Shown here in pieces: positions 44,869-52,768 of a stretch of 64,000 nucleotides of DNA. The first letter of the stretch is position 1. Every line of letters begins with the position of its first letter. The position numbers and the translations under genes are program-made. The notes beneath the pieces were generated by a model. The model saw nothing but the letters and a program-made list of their open reading frames with translations. It was not told the origin of the DNA and did not search any database. The DNA comes from Candidatus Protochlamydia sp. GTDB taxonomy: Bacteria; Chlamydiota; Chlamydiia; Chlamydiales; Parachlamydiaceae. The stretch lies in contig JACDAQ010000026.1 in the NCBI GenBank assembly GCA_013695355.1, positions 1 through 64,000 of the forward strand. The letters run 5' to 3'.

Positions 44869-45630
44869 TTAAAAATATGGCATTTCAGCAATTTTGATCG
44901 GTCTAAAACGCTCAAGATAATCACAGGCCGTCAATTGATAATCAATGCCATTTAAATTTCCAAATAGTTGCACTTCTGGCTTAACATTATGAAGATGCCC
45001 AAAAACGCATATCTGAATTTTATACTTTTCCAACAAACGACTTGCAGCTGTTTCCTGTAGTTGCGGCCCCACTGGAGGGTAATGAGTCATCGCAATCCGC
45101 ACCGCTGCATTCCCGTCCATCGATTTCAGGCTAGTTTCAAGACGGCTTAACTCTCGTAGGTATATAATTTCACTCTCTTTCGACTGGTCTTTTTCAATCA
45201 ATTTAACACATTCTACGGCCTTGTAATGTATGGCAGAGCTAAAATTAAGTCCAGGAACATCCCACAAGCGAGTACCTGCAATACTAGCCCCTTTCCAGGT
45301 GAAACTGTTATTTTGAATTAAATGGCAGGAAGGAGGTAGAAATGGAGCTAGCTTTGCTAGGGAGGACCACCAGTAATCATGATTTCCCTTTAAAAACACT
45401 TTGATGCCTGGGAGATGTCCAATCCAGTCGAGGTCTGGTTTGGCCTGTTCAGGTCGCATAGCCCACGAAATGTCTCCAGGGATCAAAACTAGATCGTCTT
45501 CTGCAACAGTCGCTCGCCACGCATCTTCAATTTTCTCAGTATAATTTTCCCATTGGGGGCCAAACACACGCATGTGCTTATCAGGAACACCAAAAGACAA
45601 ATGGAGATCAGCAATGGCCCAAATCGGCAT
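44869..45630 (-). CDS. Metallophosphoesterase of the chlamydial CT488 type
   Basis: A 253-residue protein with calcineurin-like motifs: 'IADLHLS' (Asp8, His10), 'LIPGDISWAM', 'LKGNHDYWW', 'MTHYPP' and 'VFGHLHN'. In Chlamydia trachomatis CT488, a predicted metallophosphoesterase, lies next to glgC (CT489), and the same pair is seen here with 9 bp between. The substrate is unknown. The pair is transcribed leftward, glgC first. A different, phage-like phosphoesterase lies in the island at 33623. Confidence 0.85.
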   Translation of the reverse strand: MPIWAIADLHLSFGVPDKHMRVFGPQWENYTEKIEDAWRATVAEDDLVLIPGDISWAMRPEQAKPDLDWIGHLPGIKVFLKGNHDYWWSSLAKLAPFLPPSCHLIQNNSFTWKGASIAGTRLWDVPGLNFSSAIHYKAVECVKLIEKDQSKESEIIYLRELSRLETSLKSMDGNAAVRIAMTHYPPVGPQLQETAASRLLEKYKIQICVFGHLHNVKPEVQLFGNLNGIDYQLTACDYLERFRPIKIAEMPYF

Positions 45631-45639
45631 AAGTTCAGC

Positions 45640-46989
45640 TTATAGGATAAATCCGTCGGGAAGGGAGGCACCGCGTGGAACAATTATAATTCCATCCCGG
45701 ATGAACACATTTCCGCCGTCATAGTGCGTTAATTTTTGTTTATTGATCAACTGAACACCTTTACCTAAATGCACATTTTTATCAAGGATTGCCCGTTTAA
45801 TAATGCAGTTTTCACCAATCTGGGGATTAGAGAAGTGGCCCTGATTATCTTTCATGGATGAACAATAAAAGTCATTTCCCATTAAATACGAATCGCGGAT
45901 AATCGACCCTTTATGAACAACACTTCGGGGCCCTAATAAGCTATGGGTGATTTCATCCGCCTCGATCATTGAACCTTCGCAGAGAATAGTCTGGGTAAGC
46001 TGGCAATTCGAAAATTTGGCCGGGGGCAGATCATAACGGCTGGTGTAGATCGGCCTTAATTCATTGTGAAAATTAAAAAGGGGATTGGGATCGGTCAAAG
46101 CTAAATTAGCCTCATAGAAACTGTTAATCGTTCCGATGTCTTCCCAATAACCATCATAGATAAAAGCTGCCGCTTTCCCGGCTGCTACTTGAGTGGGGAT
46201 TAAATGCTTTCCAAAATCTTCACGGCCATCGTTAGTAAGCAAATCTATTAAAGCCTGGCGTTTGAAGAGATAGATTCCCATTGACCCTAGATAAACCCGA
46301 TTGCTGCCGGGCTCGACGCCTGCCTTTTCAAGCGTTTGAGGATTGCTCTTCAAGCTTTCTAAAAGCTCTTTATCTTGCGGTTTTTCATAAAATTCCTTAA
46401 TAAAGCTCCGCTGATCAACTTTTAAAATGCCCATGCGGGGCGCATCTGCAGCGGAAACCGGCAAAGCCGCCACAACTGTATCAGCGTCAGTTTTTTGCGC
46501 AAAACGGAGCATTTCGCAAAAATCAATATTATAAAGCTGGTCGCCAGATAAAATAAGAAAATATTCTACGGGGCTCTCTAAAAGATAATTCATATTTTGG
46601 CGCACGGCATCTGCTGTGCCCTGGAACCAACTTTTTTGGGACGGTTTTTGCTCTGCAGTTAAGATCTCGATCGAATCTCCTTTTCCTCCTTGCAAATAGG
46701 CCTGAAATATATGATGATGGAGGGAAGAAGAGAGGAATTGCGTTAAGACAAAAATTTTATTGCATTTACAGTGCAGAGAATTTGAAATCGGTACATCGAT
46801 GAGGCTGTATTTCCCGCCAAAGCAAATCGCCGGTTTGCTACGGCTTAAAGTTAAAGGGTGCAGGCGTGTCCCTTCGCCCCCGCTTAAGATCAGGCTCGCT
46901 ACTTGTTTCATATCAGTACTCGGCACAGTTTGCTTTGCCAAACGGGAAACCGTTGAAATGATATTATTAGACCAGGTTAAAGTATTCAT
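45640..46989 (-). CDS. glgC: Glucose-1-phosphate adenylyltransferase
   Basis: I choose the ATG at 46989 (MNTLTWSNN), after an AGAGAAG site; an ATG 39 bp upstream is also in frame. The 449-residue product has the nucleotidyltransferase start 'LILSGGEGTRLHPLTLSRSK', 'KPAICFGGKYSLIDVPISN', 'SWFQGTADAVRQNMNYL', 'ILSGDQLYNIDF' and 'YWEDIGTINSFYEANLAL', followed by a left-handed beta-helix (hexapeptide) domain. It makes ADP-glucose from glucose-1-phosphate and ATP, the committed step of glycogen synthesis. Chlamydiae keep glycogen genes, so this is backbone. Confidence 0.95.
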   Translation of the reverse strand: MNTLTWSNNIISTVSRLAKQTVPSTDMKQVASLILSGGEGTRLHPLTLSRSKPAICFGGKYSLIDVPISNSLHCKCNKIFVLTQFLSSSLHHHIFQAYLQGGKGDSIEILTAEQKPSQKSWFQGTADAVRQNMNYLLESPVEYFLILSGDQLYNIDFCEMLRFAQKTDADTVVAALPVSAADAPRMGILKVDQRSFIKEFYEKPQDKELLESLKSNPQTLEKAGVEPGSNRVYLGSMGIYLFKRQALIDLLTNDGREDFGKHLIPTQVAAGKAAAFIYDGYWEDIGTINSFYEANLALTDPNPLFNFHNELRPIYTSRYDLPPAKFSNCQLTQTILCEGSMIEADEITHSLLGPRSVVHKGSIIRDSYLMGNDFYCSSMKDNQGHFSNPQIGENCIIKRAILDKNVHLGKGVQLINKQKLTHYDGGNVFIRDGIIIVPRGASLPDGFIL

Positions 46990-47189
46990 AGATGATCTTC
47001 TCTGCTGTATGGGTCTTAAAAATTTCACCCTAGCATAGGAATTTATTTAAAACAAAGAATTCTGAAAATTTGTGGAATTTCATGTTCAAGTACTATCCTG
47101 AGGGTTTTTTAAAAATATACTTATAAAATTTTCTGGGTTGGACAAAAATTGAGGGATTGTTATGCTTTTAAAAAAGAAAGAGATGTTTA

Positions 47190-47220
47190 AGAACCTGTTC
47201 AATCTCTATGATCAGGTTCT
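47190..47220. repeat. Short hairpin related to the 38644 element
   Basis: Arms agaacctg (47190-47197) and caggttct (47213-47220) flank a 15-base loop. The arm matches the outer part of the perfect hairpin at 38644-38685. It lies about 20 bp before the solute-binding gene. Confidence 0.55.
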
Positions 47221-47240
47221 AAGAAAAAGGAATTCTAATT

Positions 47241-48065
47241 TTGCCTAGCCTTACTCACGTTATAAAAAATAAATGGATCTCCTCCTCGAAGCTGCTGAAA
47301 GGGGTGGGGATTGCCTTTGTAATTTTGCTCATTTTTTTTCTGATACGGGGGTGCTCAGCCTCAGACGCCATTAGAAATTGCTATATTATCGGACAGGATG
47401 AAAGATGGACCTCTATTGATGTAATGAACAAAGAAAGGGAGCTGGCCGCATTCAATATTGAACTGCTGACTGCAATCGCTCATGAAGAAAAAATGCGCCT
47501 CACTTTAAAGCCAACTGCAGGCAATTTATTGTTAGGGCGCTTAAATAACCGTGAATTAGATGGCATTAGTAGTAATTTAGAGCCTACAATGATGAACCAG
47601 CTTACCTATTTATTTTCCGAACCCTATTTTCCAACTGGTCCTGTATTGATCATTTCGGCCAGAGAGAAGTTAAAAGGATGGAATGAGAACGCAGATAAGA
47701 TCGTTGCGGTGCAGGCAAAGTCCCCAGCCATTCTAAATTTGGAAAAAGATCCGACGATTCATATCAAGCTTTATAATAACATTTTGAGGGCATTGGCCGA
47801 TTTAGACGATCAAAAAATTGACGGAGCAGTCTTTCCTGCTTTGCCTTCTTACGTTTATACAAACACATTTTATGAAGGGAAATTGAAAGTTGCGACTGCA
47901 CCCTTGAACAATGAAGGGTTAAGGCTTATTGCGCTGAAGGACGAGAGGGGAAAAGAATTAATTGAATCGTTTAACGAGGGGCTGCAGAAAATTAGAGAAA
48001 ATGGTGTTTATCAGGATTTACTGACCGAATGGGGCTTTATCAATTTTGAAAAGATTGATAATTAA
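47241..48065 (+). CDS. Family-3 solute-binding protein (CT486/FliY-like)
   Basis: The start is TTG at 47241, with an AAGGA site about 10 bp before it; the next ATG would remove the export signal. The 274-residue product has an N-terminal hydrophobic anchor (GIAFVILLIFFLIRGC) and a mature domain with the class 3 periplasmic binding layout: 'LAAFNIELLTAIAHEEKMRL', 'LNNRELDGISSNL', 'FSEPYFPTGPVLIIS' and 'GLQKIRENGVYQDLLTEWGF'. Cys40 could be lipidated but the preceding residues are not a clean lipobox. It likely binds an amino acid for an ABC transporter. CT486 holds the matching place near glgC in Chlamydia. Its end overlaps the convergent toxin gene by 26 bp. Confidence 0.82.
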   Translation: MPSLTHVIKNKWISSSKLLKGVGIAFVILLIFFLIRGCSASDAIRNCYIIGQDERWTSIDVMNKERELAAFNIELLTAIAHEEKMRLTLKPTAGNLLLGRLNNRELDGISSNLEPTMMNQLTYLFSEPYFPTGPVLIISAREKLKGWNENADKIVAVQAKSPAILNLEKDPTIHIKLYNNILRALADLDDQKIDGAVFPALPSYVYTNTFYEGKLKVATAPLNNEGLRLIALKDERGKELIESFNEGLQKIRENGVYQDLLTEWGFINFEKIDN

Positions 48066-48564
48066 GAATATCACTGATGGTGCGGACAGGGGAATAAAAA
48101 CCATTTGTTATCATAATTTTTAGTATTGAATCTGCATCTGAAAGAGTAAGGCTTTTATCAAGGTAACAAGCCTTAAGGATACCAATAGTGCCTGTATACG
48201 GTATATTTTTTTCATTACAAATACTTCGTGCTGCACGATCGTCAGAAATAACAGCCCCTTTTCTATTTATTGCGGCCGCAATGCATGCAGATTCCCCACT
48301 GCCAAGATTGTGAGCTAAAGAAAAATATTCTTTTCTTTCTTTGGAATTCAAAGTAATCTTTTCAAATTGTTGGCCGTTGATAGCATTAACAATAGAATTT
48401 AGTGATTGATATCCTTCAATGATTCCGTTCATGATTTCTTGACAGACATCTTCCGGTATTTTCATTTTTTTCCCATACCTTACTTCAAGCAGGGAAACGG
48501 CGTGGGCAAAAGCAAAGTTGCTTAATACAACGGTATTGGCAAACCACTTTGATTGCTTAAGCAT
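48040..48564 (-). CDS. PIN-like (DUF3368-type) toxin
   Basis: A 174-residue protein resembling DUF3368 PIN-domain toxins: the opening 'FANTVVLSNFAFAHAVSLLE', then 'MKIPEDVCQEI', 'GSGESACIAAAINRKGAVIS' and 'SDDRAARSICNEKNIPYTG'. The PIN fold uses three or four acidic residues to cut RNA. Here the first Asp position reads Asn10 (FANT), while the later Glu and Asp residues remain. The loss of the first Asp could weaken activity. It forms a pair with the overlapping antitoxin-like gene upstream (8-bp overlap). Confidence 0.72.
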   Translation of the reverse strand: MLKQSKWFANTVVLSNFAFAHAVSLLEVRYGKKMKIPEDVCQEIMNGIIEGYQSLNSIVNAINGQQFEKITLNSKERKEYFSLAHNLGSGESACIAAAINRKGAVISDDRAARSICNEKNIPYTGTIGILKACYLDKSLTLSDADSILKIMITNGFYSPVRTISDILNYQSFQN

Positions 48565-48817
48565 GTTCTACATCTTTTTCGCTATATGAATTATTTTCAG
48601 GGATATTGTGTTCGTCTAGCCACTGTCTTAATTTAAGTGGATGCATTCCCATGACTTGCCCCAGTTTGCCCAAACTGATATTGCCACCGCGAAAGGCTTC
48701 TAGTGCTTGTTTTTCAGTTGCTTTAAGATTAAGAATTTCAATTTGGTAACAAGAATTCAAGGCAAGGCGGACTAATTCTGAAACAGATAAATGTCTTTGC
48801 TCAGCTAAATGCCTCAA
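48557..48817 (-). CDS. Antitoxin-like protein (RHH plus UPF0175-like), 5' end uncertain
   Basis: The frame from the TTG at 48817 codes 86 residues ending in a UPF0175-like helix-turn-helix (GGNISLGKLGQVMGMHPLKL, then RQWLDEHNIPENN). The N-terminus looks incomplete: codons upstream in the same frame continue a ribbon-helix-helix strand (SLHIKISSDIANGLRHLAEQ), so the true protein should start about 30 codons earlier. However, an in-frame TAG lies at 48902-48904, right after an ATG at 48914-48916. Either the gene is disrupted near its start, or a non-standard start is used. It overlaps the toxin gene by 8 bp. Antitoxins of this sort repress their own operon and neutralise the toxin. Confidence 0.65.
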   Translation of the reverse strand: MRHLAEQRHLSVSELVRLALNSCYQIEILNLKATEKQALEAFRGGNISLGKLGQVMGMHPLKLRQWLDEHNIPENNSYSEKDVEHA

Positions 48818-49122
48818 TCCATTAGCTATATCGGATGAAATTTTTATATGGAGGGAATTATAACCTGCTGTACCAAATTTATTCTTGGCTTCTCGTAATA
48901 GCTATTGGTTTTTCATTAAAGGACATTTTTTATTACGTAAATAATTCATAAATAGTAACTGCATCATTTAGATTGAGAGGTAACAGATTAAATCCTTTTT
49001 CTTTGCAAATATTTATTTTTTCTAATGACTCTCAGGGATGACATCTAATTATTAACAAAAGCTTAATCGTCTCTTAACACCTTATAGGTATAATAATCTT
49101 TATTATTTAAAAAGAGTTCAAG
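48818..49122. other. Gap between antitoxin start and ankyrin protein gene
   Basis: The left part (to 48901) is still an open frame of the antitoxin (see that entry). The rest, about 220 bp, is AT-rich, with a TATAAT at 49089-49094 about 30 bp before the ankyrin gene; no clear -35 box at the right distance was found. I see no other gene. Confidence 0.45.
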
Positions 49123-52100
49123 ATGCAAACTTCATTTATTCAAGATTCTATCAAATTAATTTCTGAAGAAAATATGAACATTAGTTCAAATGATAAAGAA
49201 ATTATTGTTAATCTTATTACTAAAAATTCACCTAAATGTTCAAAAGATGCGATAAAGCTAATTGTAGCCTATTTCACAGAAGATCTTGACTATCTTCATA
49301 CAACATGCGGCCATTCTTTCGGCGATTTAAAAAAAAAGATTAAATTTCTCACTTTTGGAAATGAAGTTTTAGAAAAACAACGTGACACCACAAATGCAAA
49401 AATGAAGCTGTATCAGGATCCTAGGATAAAATTTATTGCACATGATGAATTAGCAAAATGTGGTTTGGATCGAAAGAATAGTCAAGCGGTTCGGATCATT
49501 CATGAAGTCAGCCCTGCACCAAAAAATAGAGAGGAAATGGTAGCAAATTTGCGCCTGGCTCTCAACCATCCCAAATATATTCTTTCAGAGTCACTCGCAG
49601 TATTTGACTGCAGTATTGGACAGCTTCCGCCAAAATGGTCAAAAATAGCAGTTTTTAACAAATTAAAAAAACAGGTCGCTCTTGAATTGGAAATAAAAAA
49701 TTCTAAAGCAGAAGATCTTGCTTTGCTAAAACAAACGCTTTCACTCTATAAAAATATTACTATAGCACCTCTTAGCATTATTGTTCACTTAGATGACAAA
49801 CCAGAGAACGGAGCGATGAAAATTAATCTCGTTCTTTCTCTACTTGGAAAGCTCCCCACTCTTACAACTAAACAACTCTTTTACGAAGCTTTAAGAAATC
49901 AAAGTCTTTGTAAAAATTTAGAAAATACATTGCTGCAAGGAAAGTATACTGTTTATGTTCAAAAACAAGGTGACCTTGTGATGATTCTTCCACCTTCCCA
50001 TTCTCTAACAGATGAGGGGATAAATCTTGATGAATTTAAAAAAGTGGAAAAATCTCTTATCCAAGAATTTGCAAAGCAGCCTGGAAAAGGAACATTTGAT
50101 TTATCTTCTGTTTTTTTGAAAGAAACCGAAGATCAAAGATTTAGCCGCCCGATTGCTTGGTTTGGACATGGAGCTAGTTCAATTTCAAAAAAGGAAGCTG
50201 GGCATATTGCAGGACTTTCTATTCCCAATTTTCAAGCCAATTGGGATATTCTTGCAAAAAATGGTTTAGAATTCTTATTTCTTTCCTCGTGCTTTATTGG
50301 AGGAGAAAATATGAGCCATGTGACCTCATCTATAGGAAACGTAACATGCCCTGTCATTATCAAATCCTCTTCCGATATTTCTAGCGCATCATCTTTCAAT
50401 ATGACCCCACACTTAGCGCTGCAGTTTGCGGCACTTAAGCTTTATCCTGGAGGAGGGCTTAATCACGAACCCCAACAACTCAGACAAAAAGACCTAAGAG
50501 AAATTGGAAGTTTGGTTATGGGTAAAGATTCTCCTAACGAAAATGCCCAATTGATGAATATGCAATCTTTTATTCTCCCTTCCTATAATCCTGACATCCC
50601 CCATGCAGCTTACTCAGGTTTTATCAGTTTGCAAGCTATGGATGTGGATAAAGAATTAAAACAGCAGAAAAAAAATCATATTATTGAAAATGAAGTGATT
50701 GTCGATAGAAGTGAAGACAGACAATTTTACTTCTTTAGCCAGTCGGTTGCACCTGTTACATTGAGCAATGAATCTATTCAAACAGGCAGGGTAGGGCTCG
50801 CATCAAGAGGAGGAAATAATTTTCATATCATGAATGGACTTGAACTGCCCAACATAGAGTTAAGCGCAATCATTCAAAAAACTTTAGCGAACAGGGCCCA
50901 TCATGAAACGGAAGAGATTTCTACTAAAGGATCAGGAGCAAACAAACTTTTCGCAATGGGAAAATTGCGTTGCCAGGTCAATAATAAGAACGTATGTCTA
51001 GAAAATGTCATTATTGCAGCTACTGACCAAGGCCCTTTTATCGCATGCAAAGCCCCTTATGATAGATACTACGTGATCGATACCAGTGAGGATTTAAATT
51101 CTCTAAATTTTAGAGCCATCTCGGAAGATGAATTCTGCCAATTATTCTACCCGGTTGCCTTAGCTTGCTCACCAAACTTGGAACAACTTAAAATTAACGC
51201 CGCGGGCAGGCAGGAAGCAAAAGATTTTTTTGAAAAATTACAAAAATTATTCTGGAATGAAAAATTAACCTTATCAGCCGAACTTTATGAAGCAATCATA
51301 CATAAAGGATACGACCTGGAAGTTGTTCATCAAAAAAGCAAAATTTTTGAGACTTGTAAAAACAAAGAGAAACGGCGTCAAATTATTTTGAATGGAATCA
51401 TTGTTGCTATAAAAACTCAAAATCTACGGGCTTTAGAAGATTTAATGGCAAGTAATATAGAAATTGATGCAAGGGATGAAAAAGGAATTCCCCTTTTTCA
51501 TCATGCCATTCAATCGGGTAATAAAGAGATTGTCCAATTTTTTTTAAAATGCGGTGCTAATCCAAACATGCAAAATTCCAAGAAGATAACAGGTTATGAA
51601 TTAGCCACCTCTAATATTCCTATTTTAAAACTTTTAATTGAAGGGCGAAGGCTCGACGAATGGAATATCCCTTTTTCTCTTGGAAGGGTGCCTATTGATC
51701 ATGCCATTGTAACATCAAATGAACCGCTGCTAAACCTTTTGATCGAAAAGAAAATCCATATTCTTACTCAATTGGCAAGTAATTTTCCGCTCCTCTATCT
51801 TCCGCTTTTAATGGGGCATCAGGGTTTTTTAAAACTGCTTATTGAAAATGGCCTGAGTGTAAATGATAGTTATAAGGGCATACCCCTTATTTTTTATGCT
51901 ATTAAAAAAGGAAATGCAGAGATCGTAAAACTTTTTGTCGAAAATGGTGCTCGCTTAGATGTAAGAGATCAAGAAAACTTGTCTCCTCTTCAAAGAGCGC
52001 TCAAAGAAAATAATGAAGAAATAGAAAATATTATACTGTTTGGCGCAGCCAATCTTAAAAGCACTAAGCATAGAGCCAAACTCGCAAATCCCAAAGCGTC

Positions 52101-52707
52101 AAATAAGTATATTTTTGAAGCAAAAGATTATATGAACTTTATAAAATCGATTGATGGAAAAGAAACCGTCGCACAAGTCAGCCGTGAAATAGAGAACAAA
52201 TTATTCAAAATATTGGTCATGGAGCATGATTTATCTGATTTTAATGAACTGGCAGAATCGGGCTATACATTTAGCCAGGAATTTTACCAAAAAATCATTA
52301 ATGTCATACTTAAAAAACCCACTTATTTTAAAAACTCACTTAGCCTGTTGGATTATGGATTTGAACTTCCACAGCAACAATGCAATCAATGGATATTAAA
52401 ATTAATTAAATTAGGTCTCTCAGATCAAATTAAGGGCCTTCGGGAAAGAGGGCATACCATGCAAAATTTAAGTCCCCTTCAAGAGGAAATTTTAACCGAA
52501 ATTTTCATGGATCTCCCTAGGGATCAATTGATCGCATCATTACTTTGCGCAACAGCCGCTGGATTGGATGTCCGTACCCTTGGTGAAATTTCAAAAATTA
52601 AAATTATCATGGCTTTGACAGGGACGCTAAAAGACCAGCCAAAAGTGCTTGCCATGTTTGACAAATTACTGCATTTGGATCTGCGCAAAGAAAAGCTTTA
52701 TGTCTAA
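49123..52707 (+). CDS. Large effector candidate: clan CD cysteine-peptidase-like domain plus ankyrin repeats
   Basis: A 1194-residue protein without signal peptide or membrane helix. Near residues 345-395 it shows the clan CD (caspase/CHAT/gingipain) pair: 'IAWFGHGASS' with His349 and 'EFLFLSSCFIGGEN' with Cys390, 41 residues apart, each preceded by a hydrophobic strand. A region with 'SSASSFNMTPHLALQF' follows. From about residue 775 to 980 there are ankyrin-like repeats (GIPLFHHAIQSGNKEIVQFF, LKCGANPN; GIPLIFYAIKKGNAEIVKLF, VENGARLDVRDQENLSPLQR). The end is helical. This combination suits a host-directed effector that cleaves a protein bound by its ankyrins. The peptidase call is motif-based. 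Confidence 0.7.
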   Translation: MQTSFIQDSIKLISEENMNISSNDKEIIVNLITKNSPKCSKDAIKLIVAYFTEDLDYLHTTCGHSFGDLKKKIKFLTFGNEVLEKQRDTTNAKMKLYQDPRIKFIAHDELAKCGLDRKNSQAVRIIHEVSPAPKNREEMVANLRLALNHPKYILSESLAVFDCSIGQLPPKWSKIAVFNKLKKQVALELEIKNSKAEDLALLKQTLSLYKNITIAPLSIIVHLDDKPENGAMKINLVLSLLGKLPTLTTKQLFYEALRNQSLCKNLENTLLQGKYTVYVQKQGDLVMILPPSHSLTDEGINLDEFKKVEKSLIQEFAKQPGKGTFDLSSVFLKETEDQRFSRPIAWFGHGASSISKKEAGHIAGLSIPNFQANWDILAKNGLEFLFLSSCFIGGENMSHVTSSIGNVTCPVIIKSSSDISSASSFNMTPHLALQFAALKLYPGGGLNHEPQQLRQKDLREIGSLVMGKDSPNENAQLMNMQSFILPSYNPDIPHAAYSGFISLQAMDVDKELKQQKKNHIIENEVIVDRSEDRQFYFFSQSVAPVTLSNESIQTGRVGLASRGGNNFHIMNGLELPNIELSAIIQKTLANRAHHETEEISTKGSGANKLFAMGKLRCQVNNKNVCLENVIIAATDQGPFIACKAPYDRYYVIDTSEDLNSLNFRAISEDEFCQLFYPVALACSPNLEQLKINAAGRQEAKDFFEKLQKLFWNEKLTLSAELYEAIIHKGYDLEVVHQKSKIFETCKNKEKRRQIILNGIIVAIKTQNLRALEDLMASNIEIDARDEKGIPLFHHAIQSGNKEIVQFFLKCGANPNMQNSKKITGYELATSNIPILKLLIEGRRLDEWNIPFSLGRVPIDHAIVTSNEPLLNLLIEKKIHILTQLASNFPLLYLPLLMGHQGFLKLLIENGLSVNDSYKGIPLIFYAIKKGNAEIVKLFVENGARLDVRDQENLSPLQRALKENNEEIENIILFGAANLKSTKHRAKLANPKASNKYIFEAKDYMNFIKSIDGKETVAQVSREIENKLFKILVMEHDLSDFNELAESGYTFSQEFYQKIINVILKKPTYFKNSLSLLDYGFELPQQQCNQWILKLIKLGLSDQIKGLRERGHTMQNLSPLQEEILTEIFMDLPRDQLIASLLCATAAGLDVRTLGEISKIKIIMALTGTLKDQPKVLAMFDKLLHLDLRKEKLYV

Positions 52708-52723
52708 TGAATGATGCATTAGA

Positions 52724-52740
52724 TGGCGTAAAATACGCCA
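52724..52740. terminator. Weak hairpin between convergent genes
   Basis: tggcgta-aaa-tacgcca forms a 7-bp stem between the convergent ankyrin and coiled-coil genes. There is no following T-run, so its role as a terminator is uncertain. Confidence 0.3.
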
Positions 52741-52768
52741 CTAATAATTGGCAGAATTTTTATCCTTC

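Noticed and set aside
47241-48065. Clean lipoprotein signal at Cys40
   Set aside because: The preceding residues (LIRG) do not fit a lipobox well, so it may be only an anchor.
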